A stretch of DNA of 64,000 nucleotides from Porphyrobacter sp. SLTP. Its GTDB lineage: Bacteria > Pseudomonadota > Alphaproteobacteria > Sphingomonadales > Sphingomonadaceae. Position 1 is the first letter of the stretch; every line of letters begins with the position of its first letter. The DNA lies in the NCBI RefSeq assembly GCF_009905735.1, contig NZ_JAAALE010000001.1, positions 1-64,000 on the forward strand, read 5' to 3'. The notes beneath the pieces were generated by a model. That model was not told where the DNA came from. It saw only the letters and a program-made list of their open reading frames with translations, and made no database searches. Below are positions 43,306 through 51,311 of this stretch, in pieces. A program made the translations under genes and the position numbers.

Positions 43306-45567
43306 TCAGAACGTCTTGGCAATGCTGACGCCCCAGGTGCGCGGCGCACCATAGACGCGGTTGCCGGTGCCGAGCGCAAGCTGGTTGATCCCCTGCGTCA
43401 CATAGCGTTCGTCAGCGATGTTCTTGCCCCACAGCGAGAAGTCCCAGCCATCTGTTCGCATCAAAGAAATGCGCCCATTCAAGACCCAGAAGGCATCGGC
43501 TGCAATTAGCGGATCGTTGAGCCCGTCCTTAAAGGTCAGACCCTGATAGCGGCCATCGACGGCAAAGCGCATCGCGAAATCGCTGCTCAGATCGAACTCG
43601 TAGCCGACAAGGGTGTTGAAGCTGAATGTCGGTGCGTCGGGGAGACGGTTCCCGGCCGGCACTGCTCCGCCCGAAGAAGCGAAGGCGCCAAGCTCGCTTT
43701 CGAGAAGACCGACACCCACCGCCCAGTCCAGCCCGGGCAGAAAGGAGGGGCGGAATGTCAGTTCCCCGTCGATCCCGTAGATCTCGGCCTTGTCGACATT
43801 GCCCAACCGCTGGATTGGCAAATTCCCCACCGTGTCGCGGATGAAGGTCTGGACGTTGTTGTAGTCGTAGTAGAAGGCGCTGACAGCGTAGACCGCATTG
43901 AGCGCGTCGAGCCGCCCTTTGATCCCCGCCTCGTAGGATACGAGCCGCTCGGGCTCGTAGGGAATGAGCTGCCCCGAATTGGTCGCCACGCCCGCAAAGA
44001 AGCCGCCGCTTTTTACCCCTTGCGAGATGCTGGCATAGGCGAGAGTGTCGGCGTCGATGCTCCAGTTGAGGCCGAGCTTGTAGGACCAGTTGCGGTCGCT
44101 GATGGTGTCATTGACCACTGCCAGCGGGATTGGCGGGGTCCCGAACGGAGCACCTGTCAGAGCGCTGCCGGGAGCCTGCGACACCAGATCGCGTGTGCCG
44201 CCGACATTGCTGCGGCGCTCCCAAGTGTAGCGGGCGCCAGTGATGAGATCGAGATTGTCGGTCAGGCGCCATTCGCCATTAGCGAATGCGGCGGCGGTTT
44301 CGGTTTCCTGATCGGAGAACGTAAAGGTCGTGGTGTTGAACAAGTCGCGCAAGTCGCCATCGTAAGTCGATTGCACCCGGTCCCAGGAATAGAACCCACC
44401 GACCAGCCAGTTGACATCCTCGGCCTCGCCCGCAAGGCGCAACTCCTGCGAGAACTGCTCGACATTGTCGGCGGTAACGAAATCGGTCTGTCGCAGCGGG
44501 GTGGCATCAACATCGATGCCCCACACGCGGTCAAAGTCGATATAGCCCGTCACCGACGTCAGCTCCGCAAAGCCGAGATCGGCAGAGATCCGTGCCGTCA
44601 GGTTGAGCTGGTTGACATCGTAGGTGGGATCGACCGACCAGCTGCCGCGGAATGGATCGCCATCCGTGTCACGATAGCCGAAGAAATCGGTGCAGCGCGG
44701 CGAGCCCGGACAGACGAGGCCCGGTTCGGCCGGCACCGGCGGCGCAAGGCCGAAGAATTCCGGCTGCCCGATCTCGGATCGACCGCGCTGGATCTCGGCC
44801 TTGAACAATGCTTCAATGGCATCGGACGGCTCGAGCAGCAACTGGGCGCGGCCGAGAAAGACCTCCCGGCGGCCAATGTCGCGGCCTGTCGCTTCGTTGA
44901 AGTAGAAGCCTTCGTCCTGGATGATCGCCTTGCCGGCCAACCGCAGTGCGGTGGCATCCGACAGCGGCAGGTTGATCATCGCCTCGAAATCTTTCGTATC
45001 GTAATTTGCAAGGCTGGCGCTGACCCGCGCGCGAACGGCCCGGGTATCGGGGCGTGCGCTGACCACATTGAGCGCGCCTGCCGTAGTGTTGCGGCCATAG
45101 AGGGTGCCCTGCGGCCCCTTGAGTACCTCCATCCGCTCCAAGTCGAACAGATCAAAGTTCATCAGCGCCAACGAACTGAGCGAAACCTCGTCGACATAGA
45201 CCCCGGCGCTGGGATTGTTGGTCGCACTGAAATCGTTGAGGCCGACCCCGCGGATGGTGATGACCGGCACCAGGCCCGGCACGTTTTCCTTTACTGAGAC
45301 ATTGGGTGTGAAGGCGACGATTTCAGTAGCGGACTCAATCCGCCGGGCGGCGATGGCCTCGGCATTCACCACCGAAATGCTGATGCCGACGTCGAGCACA
45401 TCCTGCGACCGCTTCTGTGCGGTGACGAGGATGACGTTGTCGTCTGGTCTCGGCGCGTCTGAAGGATTGCCTGTTTCCTGCGCGTGCAGTCCCGAGGCCG
45501 CCCCTGCCACCATGATCCCTACCAGCCCTGTGCGCGCGAGCAAACGCGTTGCCACTGCCTTCATCAT
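43306..45567 (-). CDS. TonB-dependent outer-membrane receptor
   Basis: The protein has 753 residues: a signal peptide ending near SGLHAQ, the TonB-box region NVILVTAQKRSQDVLDVGIS, then a plug (NAEAIAARRIESATEIVAFT, ITIRGVGLNDFSATNNPSAG, LERMEVLKGPQGTLYGRNTT) and a barrel ending in TWGVSIAKTF with C-terminal Phe. The AQKR/GPQGTLYGRN pattern is the large sphingomonad subgroup linked to uptake of aromatic or steroid-like compounds; the ligand here is unknown. Two adjacent ATGs (45567, 45564) follow GGGAGG. It is divergent from the tandem TetR gene, its probable regulator, and is followed 4 bp on by the serine hydrolase gene. Confidence 0.93.
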   Translation of the reverse strand: MMKAVATRLLARTGLVGIMVAGAASGLHAQETGNPSDAPRPDDNVILVTAQKRSQDVLDVGISISVVNAEAIAARRIESATEIVAFTPNVSVKENVPGLVPVITIRGVGLNDFSATNNPSAGVYVDEVSLSSLALMNFDLFDLERMEVLKGPQGTLYGRNTTAGALNVVSARPDTRAVRARVSASLANYDTKDFEAMINLPLSDATALRLAGKAIIQDEGFYFNEATGRDIGRREVFLGRAQLLLEPSDAIEALFKAEIQRGRSEIGQPEFFGLAPPVPAEPGLVCPGSPRCTDFFGYRDTDGDPFRGSWSVDPTYDVNQLNLTARISADLGFAELTSVTGYIDFDRVWGIDVDATPLRQTDFVTADNVEQFSQELRLAGEAEDVNWLVGGFYSWDRVQSTYDGDLRDLFNTTTFTFSDQETETAAAFANGEWRLTDNLDLITGARYTWERRSNVGGTRDLVSQAPGSALTGAPFGTPPIPLAVVNDTISDRNWSYKLGLNWSIDADTLAYASISQGVKSGGFFAGVATNSGQLIPYEPERLVSYEAGIKGRLDALNAVYAVSAFYYDYNNVQTFIRDTVGNLPIQRLGNVDKAEIYGIDGELTFRPSFLPGLDWAVGVGLLESELGAFASSGGAVPAGNRLPDAPTFSFNTLVGYEFDLSSDFAMRFAVDGRYQGLTFKDGLNDPLIAADAFWVLNGRISLMRTDGWDFSLWGKNIADERYVTQGINQLALGTGNRVYGAPRTWGVSIAKTF

Positions 45568-45590
45568 CCTGTGATCCTCCCCTTTGCGTC

Positions 45591-45666
45591 ATTTTTCGAC
45601 GTTATGGTATGACGACATACATCATCTTCGAAAGATGCGGCAACAATTTTTCGACATCAGGGTATG
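45591..45666. promoter_or_regulatory. Candidate operator array between the TonB receptor and TetR genes
   Basis: Two direct repeats of 21 bp begin ATTTTTCGAC and end GGTATG (45591-45611 and 45646-45666; 18 of 21 bases equal, 55 bp apart). Between them lies an inverted repeat CATCTT-CGA-AAGATG (45623-45637). They sit in the 156-bp region between the divergent starts, as expected for sites of the two-DNA-binding-domain regulator encoded next door. Confidence 0.6.
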
Positions 45667-45723
45667 CAGAGCTTCCTTGTTTACAGTTGTCGCGGACGCA
45701 CAGTTGCGCTTATTCAGGTGCCC

Positions 45724-47001
45724 ATGACCATCGCAGGTGATGCCCCGAGAAGCCGAGGCAGGCCCAAGAAGCGGGCTCGCATGCGCGAGGCGCTACTTGA
45801 TGCCGCCGCTAGGGAGATCAATCTGCGCGGCGCCGCTGCGGTCAGTTTGAATGCGCTTGCCGAACAGCTCGGCCTGTCGCGCAACGCGCTCTACTACTAC
45901 GTCACGGATCGCAGTGATCTTGTGTTCCGGGCCTATTTGCGGACCTGTGAGACGACGGCCGACGATCTTGCGATCGCCTTCGAGGAAGGACGCGATCCGG
46001 CAGATTCGCTAAGGATCTACATCAACAGGGTGTTGGGTAGCAGCAATCCACCTTCGGCAATCCTGACCGACATCGACTTTCTGCCCGAGAACCAGCGTGA
46101 GACGATCGCTGACCTCAACCGCCGCAACACCGAGGCACTACAAGCCATCCTCAATTCCGGCGCGACGACGGGCCTGTTCCGGCTGATCGACCATGAAATC
46201 GCAGCCCAATGCATCGTCGGCATGCTGAATTGGGCGCAGCTTTCGGCGGCCTGGCTCGGATACCGCGACACCGCCAAAGTGCGTGCACGCTCGGCTGCTG
46301 CCATAATCGATATCCTGTTCGGGGGCCTTGCTGCAGAGCCAGCGGGCAGCTTCGTGTGCCCCGTCGATCTTGCGTCCCTAACTGCGCGCTCGTTCAACGC
46401 TTTCGATCGGACGGAAGCAACGCAAGAGAAGGCAACGCAGGTCGCAATCGCTGCGGCGCGACTGTTCAACAGCAAGGGCCTTGATGGCGCCTTACTCGAC
46501 GAGATCGGCGCAAGCCTTGGCGCGACCAAGGGCGCGGTATATCACTATTTCGACGACAAGACCGATCTCGTGCTCAGCTGCTACCGCCTGGCCTTCGAAC
46601 TCTACGAGCGCATCCTCAATGTGGCGGATGAGCTGGCCATCTCGGGCCTGGAACGCTCGCTTACGGTGATGTATCTGAACAGCGAGGCGCAGGCGGGAGA
46701 CGAACCGCCGCTAATTCTTCAGGCAGGCTTGTTTTCCCTGCCTGAAGCCCCGCGCGCCCGTTTCATCGAACGCTCCCAGCGCCTGTGGGCAATGTCGGAC
46801 GGAATGCTGCGAACGGGTATTGGAGATGGCAGTTGCCGCGACTGCGATCACCGCATGGTTGCGACGATCACAGCGGGTGCTTTCATGTGGATTCCAAAGT
46901 GGATCGATCAAAGCCGCACCTGCGATCCGAAGAGCGTTGCTGCATCGATTGCCGATCTCTTTGCTCAAGGTATTGTGAGCAAGGAAGCGAGGCTCTCCTG
47001 A
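45724..47001 (+). CDS. TetR-family regulator with two tandem TetR modules
   Basis: The protein has 425 residues, about twice the usual TetR length. The first HTH (about 18-65) reads MREALLDAAAREINLRGAAA, LNALAEQLGLSRNALYYYVT; the second (about 235-285) reads QVAIAAARLFNSKGLDGALL, DEIGASLGATKGAVYHYFDD. Each is followed by its own helical ligand/dimer region. It could bind two operators as a single chain or form a closed tetramer-like unit. I choose ATG 45724; an in-frame ATG at 45664 lies inside the operator repeat. It is divergent from the TonB receptor/serine hydrolase operon, which it probably controls. Confidence 0.9.
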   Translation: MTIAGDAPRSRGRPKKRARMREALLDAAAREINLRGAAAVSLNALAEQLGLSRNALYYYVTDRSDLVFRAYLRTCETTADDLAIAFEEGRDPADSLRIYINRVLGSSNPPSAILTDIDFLPENQRETIADLNRRNTEALQAILNSGATTGLFRLIDHEIAAQCIVGMLNWAQLSAAWLGYRDTAKVRARSAAAIIDILFGGLAAEPAGSFVCPVDLASLTARSFNAFDRTEATQEKATQVAIAAARLFNSKGLDGALLDEIGASLGATKGAVYHYFDDKTDLVLSCYRLAFELYERILNVADELAISGLERSLTVMYLNSEAQAGDEPPLILQAGLFSLPEAPRARFIERSQRLWAMSDGMLRTGIGDGSCRDCDHRMVATITAGAFMWIPKWIDQSRTCDPKSVAASIADLFAQGIVSKEARLS

Positions 47002-47014
47002 CCTCGGGGATCGT

Positions 47015-47036
47015 AAGCGGCGTTAGTCCGCTTTCT
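47015..47036 (+). terminator. Possible terminator after the tandem TetR gene
   Basis: AAGCGG, a 7-base loop, CCGCTT and then TCTTT form a short hairpin with a weak T-run 14 bp after the stop. Confidence 0.4.
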
Positions 47037-47189
47037 TTGGCGCTGCCTCAAGAAGCTGACCGTCAGCAACCGGTCCGGTTTCTGTCCCTTTGCCGTTCTG
47101 GTCGAATGAACGCTGCTTGTCCGCTCTTGGCGCAAACAGTCGTTTAATAGCTCGCTCGGACATGTCTTCTAAGTCCCACCGCTGGTAGG

Positions 47190-47218
47190 TCGGCTCCTCG
47201 GCGCTAACGAGGAGCCGA
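47190..47218. terminator. Perfect 11-bp hairpin beyond recombinase 1
   Basis: tcggctcctcg (47190-47200) and cgaggagccga (47208-47218) pair perfectly around a 7-base loop, 4 bp past the recombinase stop. There is no T-run on the minus strand, so it may be a 3' RNA structure, a terminator of another type or a recombination-related site. Confidence 0.5.
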
Positions 47219-47222
47219 GTGC

Positions 47223-47861
47223 TCAGATTTCCGTGTTCTCGGCGAGGGCAAGTGCGTCCTCTACATCGATTCCGAGGTAGCGGACCGTATTCTCGATCTT
47301 GCTATGGCCGAGGAGTATCTGGACGGCACGCAAATTGCCGGTCGCCCTGTAGATGATCGACGCCTTGGTCCGCCGCAGAGAGTGAGTACCATATTCGCTT
47401 CGCATCAAGCCGATCCCGCTTACCCATTCATCAACAAGCCGAGCATATTGGCGGGTGCTGAGGTGCCCGTTGCGATCGACCCGACTTGGAAAGACATAAT
47501 CGTCTACGGTGCCACCTCGATGCTCAAGCCATGCCAACAAGCTAGCCCGGGCATCCGGCAAAATCTCGAACTGAACAGGGCGGCTTGTTTTCTGCTGCAT
47601 CACGATTGCGCGCGTTCGGATCTGCCCTCCACTTACAATGTCGCCGATCTTCATTCGCACAAGGTCGCAGCCACGCAGCTTGCTATCGATCGCGAGGTCA
47701 AAGAGTGCACGGTCACGCAATCGGCGGCGCTCATTCAGGAGAAATCGAATTTCCCAGATTTGCTTCGGTTTGAGCGCGCGCCTGGCGCCAACACTTCTTC
47801 CCGCGTTCCAGACGGGGCGCTTCGTTGCGTTCAAATCTGTTTCATGCGTCTCCATGATCAT
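47223..47861 (-). CDS. Short tyrosine recombinase 1 (catalytic domain with minimal N-terminus)
   Basis: The protein has 212 residues. The catalytic set is complete: Arg in DSKLRGCDLVRMKIGD, Lys in MQQKTSRPV, His-x-x-Arg in YGTHSLRRTK, His in LLGHSKIENT and nucleophile Tyr in VRYLGID. Only about 45 residues precede the catalytic domain, so the normal SAM-like core-binding domain is missing; most integrases have 300-400 residues. It is about 70% identical to the recombinase at 50337 and points the other way. The ATG at 47861 overlaps an inverted repeat shared in design with the other copy. The target site is unknown. Confidence 0.9.
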   Translation of the reverse strand: MIMETHETDLNATKRPVWNAGRSVGARRALKPKQIWEIRFLLNERRRLRDRALFDLAIDSKLRGCDLVRMKIGDIVSGGQIRTRAIVMQQKTSRPVQFEILPDARASLLAWLEHRGGTVDDYVFPSRVDRNGHLSTRQYARLVDEWVSGIGLMRSEYGTHSLRRTKASIIYRATGNLRAVQILLGHSKIENTVRYLGIDVEDALALAENTEI

Positions 47862-47893
47862 TCTCCAGTGACCACAATGGTCATCCGGAGAAT
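47860..47893. promoter_or_regulatory. Inverted repeat overlapping the recombinase 1 ribosome binding site
   Basis: On the minus strand, ATTCTCC, gga, TGACCA, a 3-base loop ttg, TGGTCA, ct, GGAGAAT runs straight into the start codon. The right outer arm contains the Shine-Dalgarno GGAGA, so in RNA the site would be base-paired and hidden. The same layout occurs before recombinase 2. It may be a translational switch or a recombination core. Confidence 0.7.
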
Positions 47894-47919
47894 GTCAGTC
47901 GCCCTGTAGATTGAAATAT

Positions 47920-48055
47920 GCTGGGAAGCTCTCGACCCAATTTCAGTCGTTCACGATAGCCGGATGGAAGGTCTGGTTCCGCCAAAAGCCGCCACGCTGC
48001 TTTCGGTATCGCGGATCGGCCCTGCTCATGACCGATGATGGGTGGATAGCCGCCG
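47920..48055 (+). repeat. Dispersed intergenic repeat blocks
   Basis: Blocks: GCTCTCGACCCAATTTCAGT with cgttcacg (47926 on), GGTCTGGTTCCGCC, CGCCACGCTGCTTTCGGTAT (47989 on) and GCTCATGACCGATGATGGGT (48023 on). The last two recur at 53443-53500 and 32800-32855. No gene is seen in 47894-48128. Confidence 0.6.
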
Positions 48056-48128
48056 CAAGTCAGACCATGTTCCGAAAGGCACGAGATCTTGAAATCTTGT
48101 ATTCGGGGTCGCCACGCATCAGTGGAAC

Positions 48129-49895
48129 CTACAATGGCCAAGACCACAGGATCAAAGGGGTTCCAACCAAGATAACCAACAGCGAAAGCGGTGCTCCAAG
48201 GCGTGCATAATCTCCAAATCGATAACCGCCGGCACCGAACACGAGGGTGTTACACTGATGACCAATAGGGGTAAGGAAGTCACATCCCGCCCCGACAGCG
48301 ATCGCAATCAGGAACGGCTCGGGCCGGAACCCAAGCTCCTGGGAAAACACCACGGCGATCGGTGCCATGACCAACACGGTAGCCGCATTGTTGAGAAATG
48401 GCGTCACTGCCATCGCCGCAATCAATATCATCGCGACGGCGCCCCATGGAGGAAGTTGGGTTGCCAAGATCGCAAGCTGCTTCGCGATGACATCAGCTGC
48501 ACCGGTGGATTGTAACGACGCACTGACCGGGATCAAAGCTGCCAGCATGATCAGGATAGGCCATTCTATAGCCTCGTAGGCTTCATCAAGAGGCAGTGTG
48601 CCCGTAATGACCATCATCGCTGCAGCGGCAAAGAACGCAGTGGCGACCGGCACCAACCCGCTTGCGGTCGACACAATGGCAACAGCAAGAATGGCGACCG
48701 GAAGCAGACCCCGGCGCGAGGATCCAAGGCGGATATCCCGTTGCGCTAGCGGCAATGCGCCGAGCTTGGCCAGTCGGTCGGGCAATAGCGCCATCGGTCC
48801 CTGAAGCACGATCACATCACCCGCCTGAAGCACGGTCTGGCCGATGCGCCGCGTCAGATTTTCGTCAGCACGCGACACGGCGATCAGATTGATGCCAAAC
48901 CGCTCGCGCAGGAGAAGCCTTCCCGCAGTTCTGCCGATCAAGGCGGAATCGGCTTTGATGACAGCTTCCAGCACACCAATCCCGTCGCCGGGATCCATTC
49001 CCGGCTTTCCTTCACCTGCGAGGCTCAACCGGTCTGCCGCAATCACCCGCTCAAGTGCATCAGGCTCGCCGCCCAGGATCAGCACGTCGCCTTCGCGAAC
49101 CTGGACCATCGGACCGATTTGACCGGGCAAGCTGCCGCGGATGAGGCCTGTAACGTCGATCTCACTTTCATGGCGCTTGGTGAACTCGTCGATAGTTTCC
49201 CCGATCGCCGGTGAACCCTCGGGAACGGTCGCTTCAGTCACATAGGCCGAAATATCCAGCGCTTCGCCCAACAATGGCGCCGCACGCCGATCTGCTGGTA
49301 GCAGCCGATATGCGAAACGCAGGAACACAAGTCCAACTACCAGCAACCCTAGACCAGTGGGGAGGTAATCGAACATGCCGAACGGCTCGCCGGTCATATC
49401 TTCACGAACCCGGCTGACAATGATGTTAGGCGACGTGCCGATCAAGGTTGTCAGCCCACCCAGAAGCGATGCGAACGACATCGGCATCAGATAGACAGAC
49501 GGGCTGGTGCCGCTCTTCTTCGCCAGTTGAAATGCTGCCGGCATCATCATCGCCAATGCGCCAACGTTCTTGATCATCCCTGACAGGACGCCCACCGATG
49601 CGATGAGAAGTGAAAGCTGCGATGGCACCGTGCGTGTGAATTGGGCGACCCTGGCGAGCAACGCTTCCACCACACCTGATCGCTGTATGGCTGCGGAAAC
49701 AACAAGGGCGGAGCCCACGATGATGACGATGTCATCAGAGAAGCCGGAGAAGGCATCCTTCGGTGATACGATCCCAAGACCGAGAGCTGCCAGGAGGGCG
49801 ATGACTGCGGTCACATCATAGCGAAAACGCCCCCAAACGAAGAGCAACATCATCCCCGTCAGAGTTGCGATCGAAAGCCATTGCGGGATTGTCAT
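48129..49895 (-). CDS. SLC13/DASS-type anion transporter with two TrkA-C domains
   Basis: The protein has 588 residues. About five N-terminal membrane segments (LSIATLTGMMLLFVWG, IVIIVGSALVVSAAIQRSG, LSLLIASVGVLSGMIKNVGA) include the family signature GMIKNVGALAMMMPA. Two regulatory RCK-C/TrkA-C domains follow (about 205-290 and 295-375, EIDVTGLIRGSLPGQIGPMV, LIAVSRADENLTRRIG), and then a second membrane half with the matching signature TPFLNNAATVLVMAPIA. This matches YfbS/SAC1-like carriers of sulfate or other anions or dicarboxylates; the substrate is not fixed by sequence. It is bracketed by two outward-facing recombinase genes and has no partner gene. Confidence 0.9.
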   Translation of the reverse strand: MTIPQWLSIATLTGMMLLFVWGRFRYDVTAVIALLAALGLGIVSPKDAFSGFSDDIVIIVGSALVVSAAIQRSGVVEALLARVAQFTRTVPSQLSLLIASVGVLSGMIKNVGALAMMMPAAFQLAKKSGTSPSVYLMPMSFASLLGGLTTLIGTSPNIIVSRVREDMTGEPFGMFDYLPTGLGLLVVGLVFLRFAYRLLPADRRAAPLLGEALDISAYVTEATVPEGSPAIGETIDEFTKRHESEIDVTGLIRGSLPGQIGPMVQVREGDVLILGGEPDALERVIAADRLSLAGEGKPGMDPGDGIGVLEAVIKADSALIGRTAGRLLLRERFGINLIAVSRADENLTRRIGQTVLQAGDVIVLQGPMALLPDRLAKLGALPLAQRDIRLGSSRRGLLPVAILAVAIVSTASGLVPVATAFFAAAAMMVITGTLPLDEAYEAIEWPILIMLAALIPVSASLQSTGAADVIAKQLAILATQLPPWGAVAMILIAAMAVTPFLNNAATVLVMAPIAVVFSQELGFRPEPFLIAIAVGAGCDFLTPIGHQCNTLVFGAGGYRFGDYARLGAPLSLLVILVGTPLILWSWPL

Positions 49896-50109
49896 TGAGG
49901 CACACGAACCCTTGATTGGTCTTAATTGGAAGAGGACCAGTTGCTATCATCGAGAGGTCGTTCGAACCTTCGGTCTGGCATATCGGATTGAATCTGGTTT
50001 TGGTCAAAGCAGCATAATCGTAGCATCAGGACGCGAGGTTAGCGATGCTGACGGTGTCCGAGACCCATGGGGGTTCGGGCCACCATGGCGCGCAATCCAT
50101 TTGGAGGTG

Positions 50110-50230
50110 GGATGAACGCTGTCGACCAGACCCAGTCATCCACTTGAACGTCTGGTTCCGCCAGTTCCAGCCATGAGTGACGACCCGGCTCGATCCCGAA
50201 AGCTGCCCTCAGGGGAGCGGCTGTTTGGTC
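50110..50230 (+). repeat. Dispersed intergenic repeat blocks
   Basis: GCTGTCGACCAGACCCAGTC, then atccacttgaacg, then TCTGGTTCCGCC (50115-50161), and GATCCCGAAAGCTGCCCTCA (50191 on). The first two match 39659-39715 and 47928-47980. The gap 49896-50336 contains this and the hairpin below, but no gene. Confidence 0.55.
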
Positions 50231-50304
50231 AGCGTGCCTTTGGCCGGGCCTTATGTCGATGCCTGGGTGAGGCCAACGAGATGCGCTCGGTTTGACGAAC
50301 GTTC

Positions 50305-50334
50305 TTCTTCCTGGCCAATCACGGCCAAGGAGAA
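50305..50334. promoter_or_regulatory. Inverted repeat burying the recombinase 2 ribosome binding site
   Basis: TTCTTCCTGGCC (50305-50316), loop aatcac, GGCCAAGGAGAA (50323-50334) ends 2 bp before the ATG at 50337. Ten of twelve pairs are Watson-Crick, one is G-U and one is a mismatch. The right arm carries AGGAGA, the Shine-Dalgarno. Inner TGGCC/GGCCA and outer TTCT/AGAA elements parallel the site before recombinase 1. Confidence 0.7.
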
Positions 50335-50336
50335 AA

Positions 50337-50972
50337 ATGATGACCCACTCTCACCTCGACCCTGCCATGCAAAATCGGGTCTCGTGGAATGCTGGCAGAA
50401 CCGTAGGAACAAAGCGGCCACTGACCCAGAAGCAGATTTGGGCAATCCGTTTCTTCCTCGACCGCGAAGAGCGGCTCCGCGACCGCGCGTTGTTCGACCT
50501 TGCGATCGACAGCAAGCTGCGTGGCTGCGATCTGGTGAAGCTCAGGATCGGCTACCTTGTGGCCGGATCTGAAGTCCGCAGCCGTGCAATGATCATTCAG
50601 CAGAAGACAGGGCGACCCGTTCAATTTGAAATCACCGCAGATGCTCGCGCTAGCCTTGCAACATGGCTTCTTCGGCGGAGCGGCACCATCGATGATTTCG
50701 TGTTCCCAAGCCGCATCCATTCGGGACAACCGTTGAGCACCCGGCAGTATGCGCGCCTTGTCGATGAATGGGTCACCGCAGCGGGGCTGCGGCGCGAAGA
50801 TTATGGCACCCACTCCATGCGTCGCACCAAAGCAGCGATGATTTACCGCACAACCGGAAACCTTCGTGCCGTGCAGATCCTACTGGGCCATTCCAAGATC
50901 GAAAATACCGTCCGCTATCTCGGTGTCGACGTGGAGGATGCGCTTGTTCTGGCTGAGCGTATCGAGATCTGA
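50337..50972 (+). CDS. Short tyrosine recombinase 2
   Basis: The protein has 211 residues with all catalytic residues: Arg in DSKLRGCDLVKLRIGY, Lys in IQQKTGRPV, His-x-x-Arg in YGTHSMRRTK, His in LLGHSKIENT, Tyr in VRYLGVD. Like its paralogue at 47223 it lacks the usual core-binding domain. ATG 50337 is chosen because AGGAG precedes it; a start 45 bp upstream would lie inside the inverted repeat. A hairpin with a short T-run follows the gene. It is likely a stand-alone chromosomal recombinase or the relic of a gene-cassette system. Confidence 0.9.
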   Translation: MMTHSHLDPAMQNRVSWNAGRTVGTKRPLTQKQIWAIRFFLDREERLRDRALFDLAIDSKLRGCDLVKLRIGYLVAGSEVRSRAMIIQQKTGRPVQFEITADARASLATWLLRRSGTIDDFVFPSRIHSGQPLSTRQYARLVDEWVTAAGLRREDYGTHSMRRTKAAMIYRTTGNLRAVQILLGHSKIENTVRYLGVDVEDALVLAERIEI

Positions 50973-50979
50973 ACATCAT

Positions 50980-51013
50980 GGCGGCCGTCGGGCAGGCTCC
51001 GATGGCCGCTTTT
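50980..51013 (+). terminator. Terminator after recombinase 2
   Basis: ggcggccgtcgg (50980-50991), loop gcaggct, ccgatggccgct (50999-51010) pair at 10 of 12 positions and lead into TTTT. The remaining gap to 51311 shows no gene. Confidence 0.65.
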
Positions 51014-51311
51014 GGTGAAGAGCAAAAGTCGCCGAACCGGCAACAACTGGGTGGAAAACGGAGCAGCAGCTTTTGGATCCTCGCCGTTCCTTGAGGGTGC
51101 GAGCCATCCGTTTTTGCGCCTCGGCGTTGTGCCAGACTGTCACTCTGGTCCACTTGGCGAAGTGCCTTGACCATTTCACGTAGCGTGGACGGTCAAAGCG
51201 TCGCATTCTGCGAAGGATCGACGCAGATTGCGAAGCCGTGATGGCACAAACAGGCGAAGCTCTTCAGACAGAGGTGGTCATCAACCAACACAATTCGAAG
51301 GACCTCCTGCC

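Noticed and set aside
44020-45297. Plus-strand open frame of 425 codons opposite the TonB receptor
   Set aside because: It lies wholly inside a well-supported receptor gene and has shadow-type composition.
47223-50972. The recombinase-bracketed segment as a composite transposon
   Set aside because: I found no matching terminal inverted repeats or target duplication at the outer ends, and tyrosine recombinases do not build such elements in the classical way.
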